DNA from: Sisyra terminalis
Taxonomy: Eukaryota > Arthropoda > Insecta > Neuroptera > Sisyridae
Assembly: GCA_958496175.1 (NCBI GenBank)
Contig: OY292274.1
Location: forward strand, 62,444,630-62,508,629
DNA length: 64,000 bases
Direction: 5' to 3'
Under the pieces are notes generated by a model, which saw only the letters and a list, made by a program, of their open reading frames with translations, searched no databases and was not told the origin of the DNA. A program made the position numbers and the translations under genes. This document shows positions 46,779 through 57,589 of this stretch, one piece after another; the stretch's first letter is position 1, and the number at the start of each line of letters is the position of its first letter.

Positions 46779-46815
46779 CTGATGAAGGTCTAATAAAAGA
46801 CCGAAACGTGTCGCT
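46779..46815 (+). ncRNA. Hammerhead-ribozyme-like core, right arm
   Basis: CTGATGA (46779-46785), an extra A, stem II GGTCT (46787-46791) with AGACC (46798-46802), GAAA (46803-46806), then CGTGTC. A GTC before GCTAA is the canonical cleavage triplet. The bases before CTGATGA (AAGC) can pair with the GCT after the cleavage site as stem I, and TATT/AATA can extend it past an internal loop. Stem III would be only one or two pairs. Confidence 0.55.
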
Positions 46816-47340
46816 AAATTAATAATAAGTATATGGATCTACATCCTTTCATGTCCACTATCTACTTAAAATAATTAATATTAAGTAAAAAAAACCAACC
46901 AATATTAAGTCTTAAAAAGTACTGAAGAAAACAAGAACATTCCTCGTAAGAATCCAGGTCCTGACTAATAATGATCTTAAGAGCGAATTGGTCAAAAGAA
47001 TAATACAATTTCGAAGGACACAAATAGACAAAACAAAAAAAAAGTTTATAAATATCTATGTTTGTCTTTAAACTCATGAATAGGTGAAAATTGATAAATT
47101 TCTGTATGCATATTGGTTTTAAAATGCTTAATTTTCTTATTGGTATGAATCTAATTATGAAAAATAAAATTTTTATTCAAAAAACGCTCTTAATTTGTTA
47201 TAATCATGAATAACTATGTGTATTTAAATAAATTCATTAATAAAATTTAAAATGCGGTAATATTATCGATACCAATGAACCAATTTTCACAAATCAAATT
47301 AGGTGATACAAAGTTCTCCGGTTCTCTGGTTAATTATATA

Positions 47341-48593
47341 GCAAATTGGAAGTTAACTAAAATTTCATTAATAAATATTTCTAGGAATATTTCAACTACA
47401 AAGTGAAATCTATTTTATTTGAAAAAAAAACATCAGGATTTTTTGTGGAAAAGATTATTAAATCTAAAATCTCTCATGTTCTAACAAACTAATGTCTGAG
47501 TCTGATATCATCGGAAAATGTTCTTTTTATACCTTTCGCAAATTTCTATTTTACTTTAACGAAAAAGGATCATTCTAAAGATTTTAATGGAATATTGAAA
47601 CAAACTATAAAGAGACGACTGAATAAATCTTTAATGAGGGTCATTTTAATTTGCTTTATTTTATTATCGTTGAAAACCATCAAAGTTATTTCAATATTTT
47701 CCCAGTCATTGAGCACTGTTAGAAATTTTAATATTTTTTTAAGAAGAATATCCCTTTTGTTATAATCTCGGTTAAACGTGAATCGAAAAAAAAATGTCAT
47801 TGAAAACTTTAGTTTTTTGATAAATTTCTAAAGGACATTAAATTGAGTTGACTCGGATTCCAAAGTTTTCGTTTTGAGAAAGTAATTTATTGGGACTTGT
47901 ATTGATTTGAGATACAAAATAAATAATAAAACGATAATAAGATATTTTTTTTTCTTTTTATAAATATTAAATTGAAAAAAATTGAAACTAAATTTTCATC
48001 TTTTAAAAATTTATTTGAGCATCGCAATTTCTTTGACGACGAATTAATGTTAAGGCAATCCTGGTTAATTTTGTGTGAATTCACATGAGACCAAAAGTCA
48101 AAGAAGTGTGGTGGGTAAGTTCGATAAAGATAACTCAATCGAAATTTATTGCGTGAAGTTTATGTGGATTTTATCCCTGGTCGACAATACTTTTTTTTAT
48201 GTTGATCTACATTTTATTTGCCTTCTGTTTATCAATAATTTATGAAGCAAAAAATAAATACTTGATAAATTTTAATCGCTTGAAAAGCTATAATTAGGAT
48301 TAAGAAAATATATTTTTGCTTAAATAACAACAATAGTTTTATGTTTAATAGAAAAAATCTTGGGAAAATCATAGTAAAAGCTTGCTATTTACACCCCATT
48401 AAAGCAAAACCAGGCCATTTTCGCAGTCAAACTTTGTGGTTCACAACTTCTTCCAGTAATAAAATTAGCAGGCGTGAACAATATTTTTCAGATTATCCTG
48501 CCATACGTTTTTAATGAAGCTTCCAAAACTTTAGCAAATGATTGTCTTAAGTCATTTATGACTTGAAACGTTTCATTACAACCCTTACAACCC
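47341..48593. other. No recognised feature
   Basis: AT-rich DNA without credible frames. Confidence 0.5.
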
Positions 48594-48790
48594 TTACTAA
48601 TATTATAAACGTGAAAGTTTGTAAAAATGGATGTTTGAGGTTTTGTTACTCTTTAACGCGAAAACTACTGAAAGGATTTTAATGAAACTTAACAATAATA
48701 TAGCTTATACATTAGAATAACATTTAGACTATACTTAATGAAGATATTGTTTGAATTGTCCAAAATATAACGATAAGTGCCAAGTAAGTA
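48594..48790 (-). mobile_element. RTE/SINE-like 3' tail fragment
   Basis: Contains ACTAATATTATAAACG, GTTACTCTTTAACGCGAAAA, CTACTGAAAGGATTTTAATG and AATAATATAGCTTATACATT. On the minus strand the TTTATAATATTAGT end is the usual 3' terminus of this widespread insect repeat type. No coding part. Confidence 0.55.
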
Positions 48791-49202
48791 CGAAAAAAAA
48801 TCATTTCAACATAATATTTATAACGACGTTAATAGCGCCTTCCTTTACAAATCCGTCGCTATATGGCTGTAATTAAAAGCCATGGATTCAAATCTTACAG
48901 TACTTAACCTTTTTTTTTTATTACTAAATTGTAAATAGACCCAGAGGGTTGCTTAATAAGAAAGTATTAACGAAAAAATGTGTTTTTTTTGTAAATTCCT
49001 ACCCTAAAGCAATGAAAAGGAGTGACTAGGTTTGTATGAATTAATGTTGAGTTAATCAACAATAGAAATTTTAAATTTAATTATCAAAGTGTTATTTAAA
49101 ACGGCGAAACATTATTAACGTTTAATATAAAACAAAGTTCATCTATATTTAGAAATAAAATATAAGGTGTCTGCTTTTTATTGTTATCATTTTATCAACA
49201 AC
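48791..49202. other. Mostly unassigned; short shared block
   Basis: A block at 49045-49095 (GAGTTAATCAACAATAGAAA then TTTTAAATTTAAT) recurs at 55985-56030 next to RTE-like copy C. The rest is unrecognised. Confidence 0.45.
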
Positions 49203-50114
49203 ATCTATCTATTATTATAAAGAAGAAAGATTTGATTGTTTGTTTGCTTTGAATAGGCTCCAAAACTGTTGACCGATTTGAAAAATTCTTTCACTATTGG
49301 GAAGCTACACTATTTCCAAAGAACATAGGCTATATTACATTTTCAAAAAAGTTAGGGACCCATATTAAAAGTTCAATAATGTAACTCAAGGTTTGAAAAA
49401 AATACCAAAAAACATTCTTTTATCGCGTGCGCTGCGATAACTATTGGTTATAGAACAAAATAATACAAAATAATGTAGTACGATTTTGCAGAACATACCA
49501 TTATCTACAAGAATTAGGGCGACAGTATATGTCTAACTATTATAGTTATATCATTATAAGTGTTTTTTTCATTTTTAAAAATATATATAAATGCCACCGC
49601 TATAAAAGCTCTTTTATTTATACTTTGGGATTAATCCTTATCAAAATAAATGACTTCATATTTAAGTTTGCTTCAATACCATTATACAACTTTTTGAGTT
49701 ATTCAATTTGAACATTCCATTCGAAAGATATCACAAGTTTAAAAATAATTAAGACCAACTTTATTGAATTTAGCGATATTTTTTATTTATATGTATAGAT
49801 TCTGATTGAGTTACAGATTATTTGGTCTACGGTAGGTATACCTACCGTAGCTATACGCAATAGACATACTCTTTTTAGATATTTATAAATATGTTTTGAA
49901 AATTAATTGATTATTACATAGAACAATTTTATTCTTTGCAACAGTTTGTTAAATGTGTCTTTTTAAAGTTGACAAAATAGTGTTTTAAGTATGATTATGT
50001 ATTTCGTAAAAGAAATAAGAAAAATAAAAATTTTCATATACCACTACCCATGGCAAATTTGAAAAGAAAACATAATCTACACCTACGTTACGCAGACGAA
50101 GTTGCGGTACCTAG
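49203..50114 (-). mobile_element. RTE-like non-LTR 3' region, copy B
   Basis: Minus-strand copy of 20298-21240, from GCAACTTCGTCTGCGTAACG (near 50105) to the TTTATAATAATAGATAGAT tail (49203-49220). The open frame 49529-49711 is a by-product. Confidence 0.62.
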
Positions 50115-50164
50115 TTTTAAATAAAGTCATTTCACTAAATAAGTATGAAAATTTAATATGCAGT

Positions 50165-50874
50165 TAGTGGCGTAGCTAGGTAATCAAGAACCCTGGGGCA
50201 AATTAAAAAATGGGGCCCTATACTTATGTAAACCGATTAGGTTTTATCAAATAAAAATGTGAAATATACAAATACTTTAAAAATGCTAAGCTACTTAAGC
50301 TCTTTTTTGTACACTGCAGGGCAGGTAATAAAAATATTAAACAGTAACAACATAAATTACAATAAATTAATACTTGGTGTAGATTTGGCTAATAAAACGA
50401 AATAGATTCAAGGGTTTATTACATAAAGGTCGGGCCTACCAACTGACTAAATAACAATTATATTTACAATTTTTTCCTAGCTTTAGTTTTCGCAAAAGTA
50501 TCAATGCCTTTGTTAAAATCCAGGCTTGATGCGGTTTTGTTTTCAATAGCTATTAGCGATAAATATCGGAGTTGAGTTTGGCCCATATTATTTCTCAAAT
50601 AATTTTTTATTTTTTTAAATTTGCTAAATGACCTTTCAGCGGCTGCAGAAGTGACAGGAATTGTAAAGAATAATAACATTGCTGTAAATACTTCGGTTAG
50701 GTCGCATTCTAGCACTCCATATTTACTCATTATTTCCGTACATAATTGGTGAAATTCCAACTGGATTTCCAAAAGTTCAGTTCGATTGCGATTTCTGGTA
50801 AGGATTCGAGGGCCCCCTGAACTTAAGGGCCTCGGGGCACTGCCCCGCCTAGCCCCTAGGTAGCTACGACACTG
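50165..50874 (-). mobile_element. hAT element, copy 2, perfect 8-bp target duplication
   Basis: 710 bp with ends TAGTGGCGTAGCTAGGTA (first base C changed to T) and complement of CAGTGTCGTAGCTACCTAGG. Both flanks are TATGCAGT (50157-50164, 50875-50882). Same family as 36358-37794 but without the nested insert. It keeps a transposase C-terminal frame. Confidence 0.88.
50464..50814 (-). pseudogene. hAT transposase C-terminal remnant, copy 2
   Basis: An open frame of about 100 codons reading MEIQLEFHQLCTEIMSKYGV, PVTSAAAERSFSKFKKIKNY, LRNNMGQTQLRYLSLIAIEN and ending FAKTKARKKL. This is the hAT dimerisation domain with the AERSFS motif intact and no stops, unlike copy 1. The DDE catalytic core and DNA-binding domain have been deleted, so the piece cannot transpose alone. 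Whether it is expressed is unknown. Confidence 0.83.
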
Positions 50875-50882
50875 TATGCAGT

Positions 50883-51345
50883 ACTAATATCAAAAAGGCG
50901 ATTTTTATTTTTTCAACAATCAAACTTTTTAAAATTTAAATTTTATGAACTAACTGGAGCAATTATGTATTCTGCTGCAAAGCATTAAGAGAGCAATTTT
51001 TTGTCTTACCATATATTTCATTATCAACTAAAATCTTTCATATTAACTTTTCTTCGGTATTTAGAACAATTTAAAAACCAATTATTGTTATTGAAAATAA
51101 ATGAAAAAATCAAATTTATTTCCATGCTTTCCACCAATTTCTCACAATTTAATATGCATAACGTCCAAATGTGGGAAATCGAGTAGCTTTTTAGTCGTGA
51201 TAATCAAAATAAAAAATATTATATTTTTTTCATTTTACCCTGTATTTTCAAATATTAGTGCACATTTGTGTCGATGAAATTTGGAAAATCTTTTCCCTAT
51301 ATGATTCAGATATATATTAAGAAAGGGTTTTCAAAAATTTCTTCT
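50883..51345. other. No recognised feature
   Basis: AT-rich spacer. Confidence 0.5.
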
Positions 51346-51348
51346 CTA

Positions 51349-51385
51349 AAATCTATATCTATATCTGTATCTATATCTATATCTA
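51349..51385. repeat. TCTATA hexamer microsatellite
   Basis: About six tandem TCTATA units (one TCTGTA) directly before a Helitron-like 5' end. Confidence 0.85.
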
Positions 51386-51394
51386 AAATCTATA

Positions 51395-51560
51395 TATCTA
51401 AGATAGGTATATAAACCAAATTCGTGTTAATTAGACTATTTAGAACTGAAGAATGGCTGAACCAATTTTCATGATCTATGATTTGTTAGATTCGTCTATG
51501 CTTAGATTAACAGAAAAGCTATTAGAGTATCTGGAAAATTATGAACAAAAGGCGTTTTTA
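51395..51560 (+). mobile_element. Helitron-like 5' end fragment
   Basis: Matches the left edge of the 45545 composite: TATAAACCAAATTCGTGTTA, GACTATTTAGAACTGAAGAA, GGCTGAACCAATTTTCATGA, GATTTGTTAGATTCG. Not followed by the rest of the element. Confidence 0.5.
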
Positions 51561-52640
51561 AGTAAATTAGGTTCAATATATTCCACAATTGTTTGCTCTA
51601 TATTAAGACGTTTGTAGCTGTCCGTTTTAAGACCTCAGTGTGGGTTTTCCAGGACACTGTCTGGTCGAAGATTAATCCTACATTCCTAGAATATTTAATG
51701 AGTAAGCCTTCTAGAAATTTTTTTTTCGAGTTTTAAAATGAAATTACTATTGACCTATTTTACTGAAAACAATAAATAATAATTCCCTTAGTATAAGCCA
51801 ATTTTTCCAATTATATTTTTTTTCTTTCACCAAACCACAAATTAACGTTCAAACAGTAAAGTTGACAAAAAACTTCTTTTTCAGTTTTCAAATTATTATA
51901 TGTTGGTGTTAATTAAAAATTTTCACATCAACCCTTAGTTCAACTTTTAATTGTTTTTGCTATATCAAAAGCAATTTTCTCTCTTTACAAATAAAAGAAA
52001 AATTGGTGAAAATAAACTTTCCGAAAATTATTTTCTTTATTTTAACCAATTTGTATGAAATGTGTCACTAATTGAAATCCGTCAAAAAATTGATGAATTG
52101 CTCGTTTGAAAAGATTCCCCAATTCCTTCAGATTGAATGGAAAATATTTCTTTTCAATGTATTTTCATTTCAACCTTTCAACGTAATACATATAAAATAT
52201 AGTTTGTAATCTTCCGTACATTTATTTCCCTCGTCTTTTTCACCAATGTAATTTTTTTTCTTTAATTCGTCACAAACTTATCTGTGAATCAAAATGAACT
52301 TCATAAACAGTAAAGTTTGTGATAGCACGTTTGAACTTCGCAAAAGATTTATATAGATTTTCTCAATAATGTATGAATAAATCTTCAGCACGTGACAAAT
52401 GCCAAATGACAAAAAGTTAAATGAAATCGTTGCAAGAAACTGAGTTTTGATGATACCAACTTATCATTTTAATTATAGAAAAACAAAATGATAAACTTTG
52501 AAGTGGAGGATGAAAAATGATTTAATTATCTCAAAAAACAATTAAGCAGTTTAAATAATGGGAGAAAATTAAAGAAAATTACCAGCATTAATTATTTATT
52601 AACTCAATTAATAATGTTTTGTGGCTTTATTTTATTAACG
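51561..52640. other. No recognised feature
   Basis: AT-rich DNA without credible frames. Confidence 0.5.
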
Positions 52641-52727
52641 AGCTACTGCCCGCGACTTCGTCTGCGTAACGTAGGTGTTGGTTATATTTTCTTTTTAGAT
52701 TTAGGACCGACTGAATTGGGCTGACCC
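52641..52727 (+). repeat. Junction of two repeat fragments
   Basis: CGCGACTTCGTCTGCGTAAC (start of the RTE-like family) runs for about 55 bp, then changes to GGACCGACTGAATTGGGCTG (end of the 17188-type repeat). Both are truncated. Confidence 0.65.
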
Positions 52728-52849
52728 TATATTATTTTTATCAAAATAATAATCTTTATTTACATCTAAGTATATTAATATGCTTAACATCCTTAGATGT
52801 ACATTAATTAAACTATTTTTCTTTTTTATGCTAAAATTATTAATGAAAA

Positions 52850-53835
52850 TTATTGTTATCGCTATTGTTACAATTAATTCAGTAATATTATAAAAATTTA
52901 TATTGCAATATTAACCTATTGTATATCAAAAGTGAACAGTATATAATATATATTGTGCTAGCTGTATTTTAATTGCATGCATTATAAAACAGTCATCAAG
53001 TTTGATAAAAATAATCATAGCTTAATGAATTTTGATGACCAGAAAAAAATCCAATCAGTTATTTAATATATTATTTAATTAATTAAATCATTCAATAAAC
53101 AAAAATGTCCATTTATCAATCTAACTATAAAAATTTTAGTAAATTAACAATTAAAATATTTAAAATAATTTAACAATGCGTTATTGTAGAACAAGCCAAA
53201 ATAATTCAAAAATGAAGAATAAAAAAATGCAAGTTTTGGTTTCATTTCCAAAGAAACGAAATAAATAAGCTTTTGTTCGGAAATAGAATGCTATTTCTTA
53301 TGGAAAAACAATTAGTAATAGTTCGCCAAATGGCAAACTTCAATGGAAGATGACACTTATTTTAGGCATGTTAAACGAATTATATTGTTATCGCTATTGT
53401 TACAATTAACTCAGTAATATTCTATAATATGCATTATAAAACAGTCATCAAGTTTGATTAAAACAATTTGATAAAAATAATCATAGCTTAATGAATTTTG
53501 ATGACCAGAAAAAAATGCAATCAATTATTTAATTAATTAAATCATTTAATAAACAAAAATGAACATTTATCAATCTAATTATACAAATTTTAGTAAATTA
53601 ACAATTAAAATATTTAAAATTTTTAACAATGCGTTATTGTAGAACAAGCCAAAATAATTCAAAAATGAAGAATAAAAAAATGCAAGTTTTGGCTTCCTTT
53701 CCAAAGAAACGAAATAAATAAGTTTTAGTTCAAAAAGGGCAATGCTATTTCTTATGGAAAAACAATTAATAATAATTCACCAAATAGCCAACTTCAATGA
53801 ACGATTATATTTATTTTAGGCATGTTAAACGAATT
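52850..53835. repeat. Tandem duplication, offset about 453 bp
   Basis: Blocks such as ACAGTCATCAAGTTTGATAA (52989 and 53441), CAATGCGTTATTGTAGAACA (53173 and 53627) and GGCATGTTAAACGAATTAT recur in order. The start block ATTGTTATCGCTATTGTTAC is offset by 531 bp, so the second copy lacks about 78 bp. It is non-coding and AT-rich. Confidence 0.82.
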
Positions 53836-53989
53836 ATTTCCTTATTTCATTTGAATTTTTCAATCACGAATCAAGGAACCTTGCATTAATGTTACCATGT
53901 TACCAAGTAAAATGAGTAGCTGTTGCCATAGCAATTTAAGGATAGGATTTTTTTAAGAAATATTTTAATTAATTTTTAACGAAAGAGGT

Positions 53990-54985
53990 TGGAGGAGACC
54001 TGATTTTTTTAACCTGATTTTTCCATAAAATTCGCGTTTTTTTTTGCATTTATCTCGTAAATAACAAGAGCTACGGAAACATTTTTTTTTATTTCCACTT
54101 AATTTGCACAATCTGCCTCTTGGCAATAATTGCAATTTATCGTCTTGTCCTGCTCTTGAATTGGTTGTGTTCACCAACACAACTCAATATTTATTAATTA
54201 ATTAAATTATTTAATTTGATTCACTTTTTATTAATTATTTTTTATTTGAATCGGTCTGTTAGTTCCAAAATTGAGGGTCCTTTTAGTCTTCTATTCTCGG
54301 TGCTATTGTCGAGCAAATTGAGGGCTAGCTGGTTAGGATGGTTGTTGAAAAAATTATAAATTAAAAACTTGTAGAAAATTTGATTTCCTACCAAAAAGGT
54401 TTTGTAGACCAAATCGCTAAGATCAATATTAAACGAGATATTAAGTCTTGAATTGATTTAAAGTTTAAATCAATGATCAGCAAAAATTTCACAGAAAAAT
54501 CAATTCAAGGCTTAATATCTCGTTTAATATTAGCGATTTGGTCTACAAGACCTTTTTTGTAGGAAATCATATTTTCTGCAATTTTTTAATTTATAATTTT
54601 TCCGTAGCTCTTATTATTTACGAGATAAATGCAAAAAAAACGCTAATTTTATGGAAAAATCAGGTTCAGTGGCCCGTACTACCTCACCGGTGTGAGTTAC
54701 GACTTTGTCGCAATGGGCACTTTTGTAGAGCGTTTAATTCTGAGAAAAAACCATCTTCGGTAAAAGCGATCCCATTAAATGCCGCTGAGATATAGAAATT
54801 TAAAAATAAAAACTCAGAGTTTCCGTGTATTTTCAATGGGAACTCTTTACACGTCTTGGTCGAGGTCTTAAGATTAATATTAAGGGCTCAAACTTTCAGG
54901 GTTTTTTTTTTTTTTTTGGTATTTCCAACAAAATTTCACGATGGGACCAAAAAAAGTCAAAAAAATTAAAAAAAAAATCACCCTA
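53990..54985. mobile_element. Long inverted-repeat hAT-like MITE, left end damaged
   Basis: The right arm (54600-54985) matches 44820-45142 and ends in CACCCTA. The left part (54010-54080) and 54600-54660 are inverted copies (CGTAGCTCTTATTATTTACG; ATTTTATGGAAAAATCAGGT). A second inner inverted pair (54340-54440 and 54490-54570: AAACGAGATATTAAG; GATTTGGTCTACAA) is related to the centre of 34205-34997. No left TAGGGTG end. Confidence 0.7.
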
Positions 54986-54986
54986 A

Positions 54987-55150
54987 TGAAGATAAGGAAG
55001 TACCATCTGTAAAGGAGGAAATTCAAAGGCTTAGTAAAAAATATCTGACAAAACTAGACGATCATTCCAACCATCTCGCAACAAACTTATTGGACAACAG
55101 TGAGATGATAAGAAAGTTAAAAAATGGAATGTAATAGATTTGCCTGATAG
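54987..55150 (+). pseudogene. Jockey/CR1-type LINE polymerase C-terminal tail
   Basis: Plus strand: VPSVKEEIQRLSKKYLTKLD, DHSNHLATNLLDNSEMIRKL, then after a one-base shift KWNVIDLPDRF and a stop. The I..LS.KY..KL..H.N.LA.NLLDN....RLKR...LDLP.RF ending is a common LINE open-frame terminus in insects. It is followed by an ATT/GTT-rich tail. The start abuts the MITE end, so it was truncated there. Confidence 0.75.
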
Positions 55151-55500
55151 ATTTTGTAACTAAACAAATATTTCTATTAACTACTTTTTGCCAAATTATT
55201 ATTTCTTATTAAATAGCTTTATTTTTATATATTACTTATAGATTAGTGTTTCACATTATTTTTTGCATTGATATTGTTATTATAGACTATTATTATTATT
55301 CTTCTTGCTACTGTTGATTGTTTTTATGATTGTTGTTATTGTTATAAGAATTACTATTATCGTTATTGTTACTATTGATTGTTAAAAAATTTTGTACTTA
55401 TACAGCACTAATCTACTGGGACTAGTGGTTACATGTGATTGTCTATGGATTGAATGCACTTATTGCAACCCTATGCAGATTGTGCAATTTATTTGAAAAA
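55151..55500 (+). repeat. ATT/GTT-rich 3' region of the LINE tail
   Basis: Low-complexity TTATTATT/GTTATTGTT sequence (55255-55385) right after the LINE coding end, consistent with its 3' UTR. Confidence 0.55.
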
Positions 55501-55909
55501 TAAAAAAAAAATACCTTTCTACAAATCAATATATTTTTTTAATAACGAATCAAAAACTCCCATTTTTCTACTCTTATTTTCAATTTATTTTTGCTTCTTC
55601 TACAATAATTTGTTGTTAAATCGTACGGCTAGAGGTATTAAGAATTTCCCAGAAATCAAACCTTCTTCTTAAGTTAAATATATTTAAGGAATTTAAAAGT
55701 TTATCAATTTAATTAATTAATTGGTATTCAAAGCAAACACGTTTCATTGAAATGGATTGAATGTTTAATTGCTTAATCCATTAATTATTTACTTTGTTAA
55801 ACGATACGCTTGGCCATATGTCCAATTAGGTAACCTATCGATTGGCATCGGAAAATCAAATTAACAATAGAAATAGTTTAAAATTTCTTGAAGTAGTCGT
55901 TTAATTATC
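55501..55909. other. No recognised feature
   Basis: AT-rich; nothing recognised. Confidence 0.5.
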
Positions 55910-56974
55910 AATTACTAGTAGTTGCCCGTTGCATTCGCAACTAAAGGTTTTATCTTTATAAAATGTTTAATATGAGATAGTGTAGAGTTAATCAACAATC
56001 GAAATTTTAAATTTAATAATCAAAGCATTGTTAATACTAGCTGATCCCCGCAACTTCGTCTGCGTAACGTAGGTGTAGATTAAGTTTTCTTTTCAAATTT
56101 ACCATTTGTAATGGTATATGAAAATTTTTATTTTTCTTATTTCTTTTACGAAAAACTTAACCATACTTAAAATCACTATTTTGTCGACTTCAAAAAGACA
56201 CATTTAATAAACTGTTGCAAAGAATAAAATAGTTCTATGTAATAATCAATTAATTTTCAAAAAATATTTATAAATATTTAAAAAGAGTATGTCTATTGCG
56301 TAAATCTACAGTAGGTATATCTACCGTAGATCAAATAATCTGTAAATCAATCAGCATCTATACATAAATAAAAAATATCGCCAAGTTCAATAAAGTTGAT
56401 CTTCATTATAAGTAAAGTGGGATGACCATGCGACATTTTTCAAATAACTTACATTTTTAAACTTGTGATATCTTTCGAATGGAATGTTCAAATTGAATAA
56501 CTCAAAAAGTTATATAATTGTATTGAAGCAAACTTAAATATCAAGTCATTTATTTTGATAAGGATTAATCCCAAAGTATAAATAAAAGAGCTTTTATAGC
56601 GGTGGCATTTATATATATTTTTTAAAATGAAAAAACACTTATTGTGACATAACTATAATAGTTTGATATATATTATATTTTTTGTAGATAATGATATGTT
56701 CTGCAAAATCGTACTACATTATTTTGTTCTATAACCAATAGTTTTCACAGCGCACGCGATAAAAGAATGTTTTTTGGTAATTTTTGCAGACCTTGGGTTA
56801 CATTATTGAAGTTTTAGTATGGATCCCTAACTTTTTTGAAAATTTAATATAGCCTATGTTCACCGAAAATAGTGTAGCTTCCCAACAGTGAAAGAATTTT
56901 TCAAATCGGTCAAGTAGTTTCGGATCCTATTCAAAACAAACAAACAATCAAATCTTTCCTCTTTATAATAATAG
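55910..56974 (+). mobile_element. RTE-like non-LTR 3' region, copy C, with a second family's 5' block
   Basis: 56035-56974 is a close copy of 20298-21240, starting CTAGCTGATCCCCGCAACTT and ending TTTATAATAATAG. The preceding 55915-56030 (AGTTGCCCGTTGCATTCGCA, then GAGTTAATCAACAATCGAAA) resembles the start of a related repeat whose later block also occurs at 49045. Confidence 0.62.
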
Positions 56975-57382
56975 AAAACAAATACGTCAAGTATAAGTTG
57001 TCTTATTCAAAAAAATAAATAAACCGCATTAATGAATATAGTCTCTTTTATTTACAAATCGAATCCCAATCGATTTTGAAAAGTAAAAGATTGAATATTA
57101 AAAATAGAACATTTAAACTTTAGAATAATATAATTTCTATAGTAAAACTAATTTATTTTATCCTCTTTTAATGAATTATGCATTGTAACGAAGTCCACCG
57201 ACTTTCTTTTCCATCGTTTTTCTATATTTTCCAGATGAGTCGCTTATTACTGTCCATTGTAATCGTATTCATTTTTATTAATAAATATGTAGTTACTTAT
57301 AAAATAGCTCGCAAATTCTACCAGTTTATAGTTAAGATTTATTTTTTGTCAGTTATTTAATCAAATTTTTTCCTCTAAAGCC
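56975..57382. other. No recognised feature
   Basis: AT-rich; one 60-residue hydrophobic frame (57178-57360) judged chance. Confidence 0.45.
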
Positions 57383-57589
57383 TTAAAATAATTTCCCTTG
57401 GGCCACATAATCATCACAATCGTTGTATCCCAGCAAAACGTTGAGCCACTGAATACTTACAAAATCTATTAGTTCACTCAAATTTTCATACCGAAGATTA
57501 CAATAGGTTTCAGTGTTACACAATAGAAATTGTTCAAAACCTTTCGGTTTAATATGTGTAAAACTTTTCTGTTTGAACTTACCTACCAT
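57383..57589 (-). CDS. Candidate coding exon, unidentified
   Basis: Minus-strand frame that, after AATTACAG/CTTAGC, reads LSMVGKFKQKSFTHIKPKGF, EQFLLCNTETYCNLRYENLS, ELIDFVSIQWLNVLLGYNDC and DDYVAQGKLF before a stop. The AG preceding and the mixed composition (Trp, Cys, Asp-rich end) look like a terminal exon, but no family is recognised and a donor-like GGTAAGT also lies near its start, so it may be intron instead. Confidence 0.3.
   Translation of the reverse strand: MVGKFKQKSFTHIKPKGFEQFLLCNTETYCNLRYENLSELIDFVSIQWLNVLLGYNDCDDYVAQGKLF

Larger units (their letters stand above)
46431..46868. mobile_element. Inverted-repeat element with a hammerhead-like core in each arm
   Basis: Arms 46431-46563 and 46734-46868 are reverse complements and enclose a spacer of about 170 bp. 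Each arm holds CTGATGA, a 5-bp hairpin GGTCT/AGACC, GAAA, then CGTGT(C/T)GCTAAATTAAT. Outside these the arms share GATGTAGAT and, inside, AAGTACACAATATATATCAC. There is no frame. The cores point outward from the centre. Likely derived from the terminal repeats of a Penelope-like element, which often carry such ribozymes; this origin is an inference. Confidence 0.75.
45545..47340 (+). mobile_element. Helitron-like composite with two nested elements
   Basis: The left edge (TCTATATACATAAAACAAAG, then GTTAGTTAGGCTATTTATAA, CTCAAGAATAACTGGAGCGA) is typical of Helitron 5' ends, which begin with TC; a similar one lies at 51400-51560. After about 45700 it is interrupted by an RTE-type coding relic and an inverted-repeat element. 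It resumes at about 46880 with ACTGAAGAAAACAAGAACAT and continues to GATACAAAGTTCTCCGG near 47320. Block order matches 10555-11940. Confidence 0.55.

Noticed and set aside
49529..49711. Small frame in the RTE-like copy B
   Set aside because: The same position in copies A and C is not a consistent coding frame; repeat shadow.
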